A stretch of 64,000 nt of DNA from Curtobacterium flaccumfaciens (GTDB taxonomy: Bacteria; Actinomycetota; Actinomycetes; Actinomycetales; Microbacteriaceae): contig NZ_JABMCF010000040.1 in assembly GCF_013359815.1 (NCBI RefSeq), forward strand, positions 496,001 to 560,000. Reading direction: 5' to 3'. Positions 1 through 7,023 of this stretch are shown piece by piece. The position numbers and the translations under genes were made by a program. Position 1 is the stretch's first letter. Each line of letters opens with the position of its first letter. Below the pieces are notes generated by a model that was not told where the DNA came from, did no database searches, and was given only the letters and a program-made list of their open reading frames with translations.

Positions 1-908
1 GCATCGTCGTCCCGCCGGTGCGCACCCGCGACTCGATCGACCTGCCGCCGTCGACGTACGCCATCCGGATCGCCGGCGTCGAGGCGGGTCGGGGCACCGC
101 GCCCGCCCGCAGCGTCCTGGCACTCGGCGACCACCTGGACGGCCTGCCCGGCACCTCGACCGTCGAGCCGGTGTTCGGCCTGACCGGCAAGTGGGTGCCC
201 GCCGAGCTCCGGCACGCCGCCGAGATGACCGGCGCGACCGTGATCGACCGGGTCTCCGTGCTCGTCACCCACCTGCAGGCGGTCATCGGCGACAACGCCG
301 CGCGCCTGCTCACCCGCGAGGACGTCAAGGTCCTGACCGAGGGCGTCAAGCAGGTCAACCCCGCCGCGGTCGAGGAGCTCGTCCCCGGCATGCTCTCGAT
401 GGCCGAACTGCAGCGGGTGCTGCAGGGCCTGCTCGCCGAGCGCGTGCCGATCAACGACCTCGGCCGGATCTGCGAGGCCCTCACGCTCCGCGCCAAGGTG
501 TCGACCGACCCCGAGGGACTCGTCGAGTCCGCCCGTGCGGCCCTCGGCCCGGCCCTCGCCGCCCGGCACACCGACGCCGGCACCCTGCGCGTCATCATGA
601 TCGACCCGATGCTCGAGCAGTCGATGCTCGAGGGGCTCCGGCCGTCCGAGCAGGGCAGCCAGATCGTGCTCGACGCGCACCGCATCGAGCAGGTCCTCGG
701 CTCCGTCCGCGACGCCGTGCGCTCCGTGGAGGACCAGGGGCTCTCCGCCGTCCTGGTCTGCGCCCCGCAGCTCCGCCCGGCCGTGCACCGCATGGTCGCC
801 GCCCAGTCGAACGGGCTCCCGGTGCTGTCGTACCAGGAGGCCACCGCCGCGGGCTCCACCATCGAGACCGTGGGAGTGGTCCGTGCCGCCGACCCGATTG
901 CAGCGTAG
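1..908 (+). CDS. flhA: Flagellar export protein FlhA, C-terminal part (5' end outside window)
   Basis: FlhA is the large inner-membrane gate of the flagellar type III export apparatus; its cytoplasmic C-terminal domain docks chaperone-substrate complexes. The frame is open from base 3, so the gene enters from outside the window and only about 300 residues are visible. They show the FHIPEP-family cytoplasmic domain: 'VPPVRTRDSIDLPP' at the start, then 'KWVPAELRHAAEMTGATVID', a helical stretch around 'LTREDVKVLTEGVKQVNP', and the C-terminal 'LPVLSYQEA' block. The eight transmembrane segments lie upstream of the window. The stop codon overlaps the start of the following FlhF-like gene by 26 nt, and csrA follows, so this is the tail of a flagellar operon. 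Confidence 0.93.
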   Translation, partial: IVVPPVRTRDSIDLPPSTYAIRIAGVEAGRGTAPARSVLALGDHLDGLPGTSTVEPVFGLTGKWVPAELRHAAEMTGATVIDRVSVLVTHLQAVIGDNAARLLTREDVKVLTEGVKQVNPAAVEELVPGMLSMAELQRVLQGLLAERVPINDLGRICEALTLRAKVSTDPEGLVESARAALGPALAARHTDAGTLRVIMIDPMLEQSMLEGLRPSEQGSQIVLDAHRIEQVLGSVRDAVRSVEDQGLSAVLVCAPQLRPAVHRMVAAQSNGLPVLSYQEATAAGSTIETVGVVRAADPIAA

Positions 909-1836
909 CGGCGCCACGCTCGAGTCCGTCCGCGACGCGGTCCGGACCGAGTTCGGCGCGGGTGCGCGGATCGTCGCGGCCGAACGCGTGACCACGCCGG
1001 GCTTCGGCGGACTGTTCCGCAAGGCGCACGTCGAGGCCACCGTCGAGGTGCCGGAACCGGGGGACCAGCCCACCGCCCGGGTCGTCATCGCCGACTCGCC
1101 CGTGCAGCGCGTCGGCATCGCAGCGCTGCTCGCCGACGCCGAGGCGGCCGAGGCACGCATCGCCGGCACCGACGGCACCGCGACGACGCGGGCCGACGCC
1201 TTCGCGTCGGTGCTCGACGGGTTCCAGGCGGACGGCATCACGCCGAGCGCCCCGCGCCCGACGCGTGCGCCGGCCGAGCCGGACGTACCCGCGGGGGTCG
1301 ACCCGCGCCTCCAGGCCGCCGTCGACGCGCAGACGCTGGCCGACGCGCAGGCGCAGCCGGTCGTCGAGCCCCGGTCGGGAGGCCCGTTCCGCGTCCTCGA
1401 CGCGCCCTCGCCTGCTCCGGTGGCCCGGTCCACCGCGCCCGCCGTACGGTCCGCGGACGGTGACCTGGTGCTCCTGGTCGGGCGGCCGAACGACGTCGAC
1501 GCCGCCGCCGGACTCTTCGCGGTGCGGCACGCGCTCCGCCCGACGGACGCCGCCGACCGCCGTGCCGCGATCCTGGCGCGGGCCGACGGTGTCCGCGACG
1601 GGCACGCCGTGCTCGCCGTCGCCGCGTGGGACGACCGGGCGACCGGCGACGCGCTGGAGGCCGACCAGGTGTGGGTCGTGGTCGACGTCGGGCGGAAGCC
1701 CGCGGACTCGGCCGCGATGGTGTCCGCGGTGGCCTCGCGGCTGCCCGTGGTCGGTGTCGTGGCGATCGGTGCGGGGGAGACCGCCACGCCCGGGTCGGTG
1801 GACCTGCTGGGGCTGCCCGTCGTGTCGCTAGGCTGA
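883..1836 (+). CDS. FlhF-like protein with degenerate GTPase domain
   Basis: Position after flhA and the N-terminus suggest FlhF, the SRP-type GTPase that places flagella. The first 50 residues ('TLESVRDAVRTEFGAGARIV', then 'FGGLFRKAHVEATVEV') match the FlhF N-terminal pattern. The region that should be the NG GTPase domain is not functional by motif. The usual GxxGxGKTT loop is replaced by 'LVGRPNDVDAA' (about residue 198), and the DTAGR-like element reads 'VVVDVGRKPADSA'. The end 'VVGVVAIGAGETATPGSVDL' resembles the closing part of FlhF. An Ala/Pro-rich linker joins the two parts. The length (317 aa) is shorter than canonical FlhF. The GTG start at 883 has GGGAG 6 nt upstream. The family assignment is an inference; a flagellar protein of unknown role is the alternative. 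Confidence 0.7.
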   Translation: MPPTRLQRSGATLESVRDAVRTEFGAGARIVAAERVTTPGFGGLFRKAHVEATVEVPEPGDQPTARVVIADSPVQRVGIAALLADAEAAEARIAGTDGTATTRADAFASVLDGFQADGITPSAPRPTRAPAEPDVPAGVDPRLQAAVDAQTLADAQAQPVVEPRSGGPFRVLDAPSPAPVARSTAPAVRSADGDLVLLVGRPNDVDAAAGLFAVRHALRPTDAADRRAAILARADGVRDGHAVLAVAAWDDRATGDALEADQVWVVVDVGRKPADSAAMVSAVASRLPVVGVVAIGAGETATPGSVDLLGLPVVSLG

Positions 1837-1840
1837 ACCG

Positions 1841-2119
1841 GTGCTGGTACTCACGCGGAAGGTCGGCGAGCGGATCCTCGTCGGCGACGACATCGTCATC
1901 ACGGTGCTCGACTCCCGGGGCGACGGCGTCCGGATCGGCATCGACGCCCCGCGCGGCGTGAAGATCCAGCGCGAAGAGGTCGTGCGTGCGGTCGCCGAGG
2001 CGAACGCCGAGGCCGCCGCCGCCGGTGACGACGCCGAGGCGCAGCTGCGCGCGGCGCTCGGGGCGCGTGGCGGGGCTGCCGCGGACGGCTCGACTCCGTC
2101 GGAGCCGACCGACTCCTAG
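1841..2119 (+). CDS. csrA: Carbon storage regulator CsrA
   Basis: CsrA is a small dimeric RNA-binding protein that blocks translation by binding GGA motifs in leaders; in flagellated Gram-positives it controls flagellin synthesis and is antagonised by FliW. The protein begins MLVLTRKVGERILVGDDI and contains 'VRIGIDAPRGVKIQREEV', the canonical CsrA core with the RNA-contacting N-terminal strand and the Arg of the REEV region. At 92 aa it is longer than the usual 60-75 because of an acidic, Ala-rich tail after about residue 55. It starts with GTG 4 nt after the FlhF-like gene, so it is co-transcribed with the flagellar genes. No clear Shine-Dalgarno is seen, which suggests translational coupling. 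Confidence 0.95.
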   Translation: MLVLTRKVGERILVGDDIVITVLDSRGDGVRIGIDAPRGVKIQREEVVRAVAEANAEAAAAGDDAEAQLRAALGARGGAAADGSTPSEPTDS

Positions 2120-2128
2120 CCGTCCGAC

Positions 2129-2157
2129 GCAGCCACGCCCGTCACGGGCGCGGCTGC
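2129..2157. terminator. Bidirectional terminator between csrA and acyl-CoA oxidase
   Basis: A hairpin with 13-nt arms (GCAGCCACGCCCG / CGGGCGCGGCTGC, one mismatch) and a 3-nt loop lies between two convergent genes. GC-rich stems without a long T-run are common for actinobacterial terminators. Function is inferred from position. Confidence 0.6.
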
Positions 2158-2187
2158 TCGTCGATCACGGCTGCGGCTGTCTGTCCG

Positions 2188-4338
2188 TCACGGGCGGGGC
2201 TTCTTCTCCTGTTCGGGCAGGCGGCCGGCGGCGGCCTCGGCGGCGAACCAGGCGCGTGCCTCGTCCTGTCGGGCCTGCTCGGCACCGAGCGCGATCGGCG
2301 CCCGGACGTGACCGGGCTCGTACCCGAAGGTCTCGATCAGCTGCGGCACGATCGGTCGGACACGGGCGACGAGCCGGTCGATGTACGCGGACACCGCACG
2401 GGCCCGCTGCGCCGACAGTCGGCCGTGCAGCAGGTACCAGTCCAGGTGCTGCTCGAGCAGGCCGAGCGCGAACAGGTCGCGCAGCCAGACGAGCACGCGT
2501 CGGGTGTCGCCCTCGGTGACCTCGTCGAGCGCCTCGGTGAAGGCGTCCCACTGCATGAGCTCGGCGTGGGCCTTCGACGCCTCGATGAGCTCGTGCTGCG
2601 AGCGGTTCAGCAGTCGGGCGGCGCGGGCGCGGTCCTTGCCGGCCGACGCCAGGCGCATGCCGATCTCGGCGACCATCGTGTCGACCCGACCGGCGAGCAG
2701 CTCGCGCTGCGTGCGGGGGTCCTGCAGGTCGGCGACGCTGGCGGCCAGGGACCCGCGGTCGGCCACGGTCTGGCCGAGGCGGCGGATGCCCGACGCGTCG
2801 GCCAGCTTCGACGCCGCGACGGCGGCCACGAACTTCGCGGTGGACGCCGGGTCCTTCGGGGCCTTCGCGCGGAACTCGGTGAGCAGGCGCTTGCCGACGA
2901 GCTGCAGCAGCACGGTGTTGTCGCCCTCGAACGTCACGTAGACGTCGAGGTCGGCGCGGAGCCCGGTCAGACGGTTCTCGGCGAGGAATCCGGCACCGCC
3001 GCAGGCCTCGCGGGCCTCCTGCAGGGTGTCGAGCGCCGACCAGGTCGACATCGACTTGAACGCCGCGGCCTGGGTCTCCAGGTCTTCCCGGCGCTCCGGG
3101 GTGTCTTCACGACCGCTGAAGACATCGTCGAAGGTGCGCAGGAGCTTCTCGTGCGCGAACGACTGCGCGAACACCGTCGCCAGGCGCGGGATGAGCCGGC
3201 GCTGGTGCCGGCCGTAGTCGAGCAGCACGCCCTCGGTGCCGTCACCGGTGGGGAACTGGCGGCGCTGCATGGCGTAGGTCAGGGCGATCTGCAGCGCGAT
3301 CTTCTGGGCGACGACCGCGGCGCCGTCGAGCGACACCCGGCCCTGCACCAGGGTGCCGAGCATCGTGAAGAACCGGCGGCCGGGCGAGGCGATCGGTGAC
3401 GAGTAGGTGCCGTCCGCGGCGACGTCGCCGTAGCGGTTCAGCAGGTTGGTGCGGGGGACCCGGACGTGGTCGAACGCGAGCCGGCCGTTGTCGATGCCGT
3501 TCAGGCCGCCCTTGGGGCCGTCGTCCTCACCGCTGACGCCGGGCAGGAACGCCCCGTCGGCGTCGCGGAGCGGGACGTAGAACGCGTGCACGCCGTGGTC
3601 GACACCGGCGGTCACGAGCTTCGCGAACACGACGGCGGCGTGGCCGTGCAGGGCTGCGTTGCCGATGTAGTCCTTCCACGCACCGCGGAACGGCGTGTGG
3701 ATCTCGAACTCCTCGGTCGCGGGGTCGTACGTGGCCGTCGTGGCGATGCTCTGGACGTCCGAGCCGTGGCCGGTCTCGGTCATCGCGAAGCAGCCGGGGA
3801 CCTCGAACGAGACGATGCCCGGCAGGAACTCGCGGTGGTTCGCCTCGGTGCCCAGGTGATGCACGGCGGACCCGAACAGTCCCCACTGCACCCCGGCCTT
3901 GATCTGCATCGACGGATCGGCGACGACGAGCTCCTCGAACGCCGCCAGGTTGCCGCCGTGGTTGTCCTGGCCGCCGAACTCTGCGGGGTACGGGCGCTGG
4001 ATCGCCCCGGCGTCGACCAGGGTCCGGAGCTGCTCGAGCACGCGTGCCCGGTGCTCGGGGATCGGCTGGCCCTCGATCTTCTGCATCGCGGGGTCGAGCG
4101 CGAGCCGCCGGGAGATCCGGCGGTCCTCGGCCCAGCGTCCGAGCAGGAGCTCCTGCACCAACTCGACGTCGATGCGGACGTCGGTGTCCGTCCCGGCCGT
4201 CGGGGTGCCCGCTGCCGGGTCGCCGGCGGCATCGGCGTTCGGCGCGGCGTGCTGCGCGGCATTCTTCGCGTCGACGTCCGGCGCGGTGTCGCTGCCGCTG
4301 GCGGGGGTGGTGCGCTGGGCGGGTGCGGTGTCGACCAT
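2188..4338 (-). CDS. Acyl-CoA oxidase / dehydrogenase
   Basis: FAD-dependent oxidation of acyl-CoA to trans-2-enoyl-CoA, the first step of beta-oxidation. The protein is 716 aa, the size of peroxisomal-type acyl-CoA oxidases and much larger than short acyl-CoA dehydrogenases. It carries 'CFAMTETGHGSDVQSIATTA' near residue 185, which forms the flavin/substrate site. 'REACGGAGFLAENRL' near residue 445 includes the catalytic-base Glu of the family. The first 60 residues are a low-complexity Ala/Thr/Asp extension. The start is taken at 4338 because AGGAGGA lies 8 nt upstream; an in-frame start at 4512 would run through the divergent promoter region shared with the peptide transporter gene. It is monocistronic, and convergent with csrA across a hairpin. 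Confidence 0.88.
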   Translation of the reverse strand: MVDTAPAQRTTPASGSDTAPDVDAKNAAQHAAPNADAAGDPAAGTPTAGTDTDVRIDVELVQELLLGRWAEDRRISRRLALDPAMQKIEGQPIPEHRARVLEQLRTLVDAGAIQRPYPAEFGGQDNHGGNLAAFEELVVADPSMQIKAGVQWGLFGSAVHHLGTEANHREFLPGIVSFEVPGCFAMTETGHGSDVQSIATTATYDPATEEFEIHTPFRGAWKDYIGNAALHGHAAVVFAKLVTAGVDHGVHAFYVPLRDADGAFLPGVSGEDDGPKGGLNGIDNGRLAFDHVRVPRTNLLNRYGDVAADGTYSSPIASPGRRFFTMLGTLVQGRVSLDGAAVVAQKIALQIALTYAMQRRQFPTGDGTEGVLLDYGRHQRRLIPRLATVFAQSFAHEKLLRTFDDVFSGREDTPERREDLETQAAAFKSMSTWSALDTLQEAREACGGAGFLAENRLTGLRADLDVYVTFEGDNTVLLQLVGKRLLTEFRAKAPKDPASTAKFVAAVAASKLADASGIRRLGQTVADRGSLAASVADLQDPRTQRELLAGRVDTMVAEIGMRLASAGKDRARAARLLNRSQHELIEASKAHAELMQWDAFTEALDEVTEGDTRRVLVWLRDLFALGLLEQHLDWYLLHGRLSAQRARAVSAYIDRLVARVRPIVPQLIETFGYEPGHVRAPIALGAEQARQDEARAWFAAEAAAGRLPEQEKKPRP

Positions 4339-4536
4339 GGGCGGAGTCCTCCTGAACTGCGGTGTCCGTGTTGCACCGTCCACGCTAGACACCGGTGCCG
4401 ACAGTGGCGGGAACGCCGTGCGGGCCGCACAACCCCGTGTCGCCCGTGCCGTCACGAGGTCGTGGGAACCCTCCAAAGACATGAGCGGGGTTCGACGATT
4501 GGGCGTGCCCACCCCGCCAGGGGCAGACTGGCCGCC

Positions 4537-6003
4537 ATGTCACGTACCACCCCCGCGGACCGCGAAGGCCGTCCCGGACGCACCTTCTTCGGGCAACCGT
4601 TCGAGCTCTCGACACCGTTCGCCGTGGAGCTCTGGGAGCGGTTCTCGTTCTACGGGATGCAGGGCATCGTCCTCATCTACATGTACTACACGGTCACGCA
4701 GGGCGGCCTGGGGATCGACAAGGGCATCGCCACCGGCATCATGGGTGCCTACGGCGGCGCGGTCTACCTGTTCACGATCATCGGGGCGTGGATCGCCGAC
4801 CGGCTGATCGGTGCGGACCGGACCCTGTTCGGCAGCGCGATCGTCGTCATGCTCGGGCACATCGCCCTCGCGCTCATCCCCGGGGTAGCCGGGGTCGGGG
4901 TCGGCCTCGTGCTCATCGCGCTCGGCTCCGGCGGGCTCAAGGCCACCGCCACCACGATCGTCGGCGGCCTCTACAGCCGCGAGGACCCGCGCCGCGACGC
5001 CGGCTTCTCGCTCTACTACCTCGGCGTGAACCTCGGGGCGTTCTTCGGACCGCTGCTCACCGGGCTGCTGCAGAGCTCGCTCGGCTTCCACTGGGGCTTC
5101 GGCCTCGCCGCCGTCGGCATGGCGGCGGGCCTGGTGCAGTACGCGATCCGGCGGAGGAAGCTGCCCGAGGTCGTCCGCCACGTGGCGAACCCCGTCGACC
5201 GCCGCCGTCTGCCGCTCATCGGAGCCGGCGTCGTCGTCGCGCTCGTCGTCATCGTCGTCGCCGTGCTGACCGGCCTGCTCAACGTCGGCAACCTGCCCAC
5301 CGTCGTGGTGGCGGTCGTCGTGCTGGCCACCGTCGGCTACTTCGTTGTCATCCTGTCGAGCGGCATCACCCGTGACGAGCGGTCGCGGGTCTTCGCGTTC
5401 ATCCCGCTGTTCATCGGCAGTGCCGTGTTCTGGTCGCTCTACCAGCAGCAGTTCACCGTCGTGACGGTCTACTCCGACGAGCGCCTCGACCGCTCGCTGT
5501 TCGGCTGGGAGATGCCCGTGTCGTGGGTGCAGTCGATCAACCCGGTCTTCATCATCGTGCTGTCCGGCGTCTTCGCGGCGCTGTGGACCAAGCTCGGCGA
5601 CCGCCAGCCGTCCACCCCGGTGAAGTTCGCCCTCGGCACCGGGATCATGGGGCTCGCGTTCCTGCTCTTCCTGCCGTTCACCGGCTCGGGCGAGAACGGC
5701 ACGCCGCTGCTCGCGCTCGTCGGCATCCTGCTGGTCTTCACGCTCGCCGAGCTGCTGCTCTCTCCCGTCGGCCAGTCCGTCGCGACGAAGCTCGCGCCGC
5801 CGAAGTTCCAGACGCAGATGGTCGCGCTGTTCTTCCTGTCGGTGTCGCTGGGCACCGCCGTCACCGGGGTGCTGTCCCGCTACTACGACCCGGCGGACGA
5901 GGCCCCGTACTTCACGATCCTCGGCCTGGTCGCCGTCGTGGTGGGCGTGGTCCTGCTGCTCCTGGCCAAGCCGGTGCTGCGGCTCATGCGCGGCATCCGG
6001 TAA
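4537..6003 (+). CDS. POT-family proton-coupled peptide transporter
   Basis: Proton-driven uptake of di- and tripeptides across the inner membrane. The 488-aa protein has the POT (PTR2) fold of about 14 membrane segments. The first helix carries the signature 'ELWERFSFYGMQGIVLIYM' containing the ExxER motif that couples protons to peptide binding. 'LGVNLGAFFGPLLTG' is the second family signature. The start at 4537 (MSRTTPADREG) follows a 198-nt spacer shared with the divergent acyl-CoA oxidase gene; an in-frame extension to 3466 would run antisense through that gene and is rejected. No partner genes adjoin, as expected for a single-subunit carrier. Confidence 0.93.
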   Translation: MSRTTPADREGRPGRTFFGQPFELSTPFAVELWERFSFYGMQGIVLIYMYYTVTQGGLGIDKGIATGIMGAYGGAVYLFTIIGAWIADRLIGADRTLFGSAIVVMLGHIALALIPGVAGVGVGLVLIALGSGGLKATATTIVGGLYSREDPRRDAGFSLYYLGVNLGAFFGPLLTGLLQSSLGFHWGFGLAAVGMAAGLVQYAIRRRKLPEVVRHVANPVDRRRLPLIGAGVVVALVVIVVAVLTGLLNVGNLPTVVVAVVVLATVGYFVVILSSGITRDERSRVFAFIPLFIGSAVFWSLYQQQFTVVTVYSDERLDRSLFGWEMPVSWVQSINPVFIIVLSGVFAALWTKLGDRQPSTPVKFALGTGIMGLAFLLFLPFTGSGENGTPLLALVGILLVFTLAELLLSPVGQSVATKLAPPKFQTQMVALFFLSVSLGTAVTGVLSRYYDPADEAPYFTILGLVAVVVGVVLLLLAKPVLRLMRGIR

Positions 6004-6047
6004 CCTGAACGGAGCCACACGCCGACGCAACCAAGGAGTCACCACCC

Positions 6048-6155
6048 ATGCTCGAACTCATCGCAGGGATCATCATCGGCGTCGGCGTCCTCGGTGGCGT
6101 CGGGTGCTGCATGGCCGTCGCGGCCATGATGAAGAGCGGCTCCGAGGAGTACTGA
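6048..6155 (+). CDS. Small membrane protein, 35 aa
   Basis: An ATG preceded by AAGGAG 9 nt upstream opens a 35-residue frame. Residues 3-27 are almost entirely hydrophobic and Gly-rich (LELIAGIIIGVGVLGGVGCC then MAVAAMM) and the end is charged (KSGSEEY). This is a single membrane span with a short polar tail. It sits 44 nt behind the peptide transporter gene on the same strand and may be a co-transcribed accessory peptide. It is too short to assign to a family; function unknown. Confidence 0.6.
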   Translation: MLELIAGIIIGVGVLGGVGCCMAVAAMMKSGSEEY

Positions 6156-6169
6156 GTCCCTGACCCGGA

Positions 6170-6484
6170 CTACTCGCCGCTGTCGGTCGTGACCGGCACC
6201 AGCTGACGACTCAGGACGGTCGCGCGCTCGAAGGGGCCGCGGCCGTCCTTCGTGTACGCGGGCTCATCGAAGGCGACGGTCCACGTGCGCGGTGTCCCGC
6301 CGATCTGACTCCCGCCGGGAGCCACGATCACCCCGATCGGCTCGTCGGCCCACTGCTCGCCGCCCCGATCGGTGTCGATGACCTGCACGAGGGCACCGAT
6401 GCCGAGACCGGGAGCGTCGTCGGGGCGGGGACTGGGGGAGCGGCGGCGTCCGAACACGCCATCACCGTAGCGGCGAGTGGTCAT
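6170..6484 (-). CDS. Hypothetical protein, 104 aa
   Basis: No family recognised. After a basic N-terminus (MTTRRYGDGVFGRRRS) the protein has a compact beta-rich look: 'GIGALVQVIDTDRGGEQW', 'PIGVIVAPGG', 'TWTVAFDEPAYT' and 'VLSRQLVPV', reminiscent of an SH3-like barrel, but this is only an impression. The ATG at 6484 was chosen over an upstream in-frame ATG because the latter would extend towards the repeat region. It lies on the same strand as the jet operon and downstream of it, with 540 nt of repeats between. It is far too short to be the missing jetD nuclease. Confidence 0.6.
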   Translation of the reverse strand: MTTRRYGDGVFGRRRSPSPRPDDAPGLGIGALVQVIDTDRGGEQWADEPIGVIVAPGGSQIGGTPRTWTVAFDEPAYTKDGRGPFERATVLSRQLVPVTTDSGE

Positions 6485-6530
6485 GGAACGTCTGTGCGGC
6501 ACCTGTCGACACGCTGACGGCCCGGCCGCC

Positions 6531-6998
6531 GGGTGGTCGGGACACCCCGCCTGCTGCGCGCCGAGTGGTCGCGAACTGTCGGCTGCGCCGCCGCCATCCG
6601 ACAGTTCGTGACCGCTCGGCGAACCCGAGCGGGGTGTTGCGACCGGCGGGACGACGGCCGGGAGGCCCGTAGCGGGCCCGCACCGCGCCTCCAGGCCGCG
6701 GGCCGGGTGGTCAGGACACCCCGCCTGCCGCGCGCCGAGTGGTCACGAACCGTCGGCTGCGCCGCCGCCATCCGATGGTTCGTGACCAGCGCGCGGAGGT
6801 GAGCGGCGTGTTGCGACCGGCGGAAGGGCGGACGGGAGGCCCGTGGCGGGCCCGCACCGCGCCTCCAGGCCGCGGGTCGGGTGGTCAGGACACGCCGCCT
6901 GCCGCGCGCCGAGTGGTCACGAACTGTCGGCTGCGCCGCCGCCATCCGACAGTTCGTGACCCCTCGGCGTACCTGAGCGGGGTGTCTTGACCAGCCGA
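6531..6998. repeat. 174-bp direct repeat, about 2.7 copies, each with a long hairpin
   Basis: Copies begin with GGGTGGTC(G/A)GGACAC at 6531, 6705 and 6879, an exact 174-bp period. Each copy contains a pair of about 22-nt inverted arms (first copy 6561-6582 and 6598-6619, two mismatches) around a conserved 15-nt spacer. Copies 1 and 2 also hold a degenerate GGGAGGCCCG..CGCCTCCAGGCC hairpin. In copy 2 the left arm reads GAACCGTCGG and the right CCGATGGTTC, so one base pair changed on both sides. The region fills the gap downstream of jetC, and no gene is supported in it. Related hairpins recur near 59.1 kb and 61.4-61.9 kb. Confidence 0.9.
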
Positions 6999-7023
6999 CA
7001 CGCGCGACCAGACCCAACCCGCG

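Noticed and set aside
4339-4512. Longer start for acyl-CoA oxidase
   Set aside because: The extension lacks a ribosome site and would use up the divergent promoter region; ATG 4338 has AGGAGGA 8 nt upstream.
6170-6484. Candidate for a reduced jetD
   Set aside because: Only 104 aa, without Toprim acidic residues or any similarity to DUF2220; separated from jetC by 540 nt of repeats.
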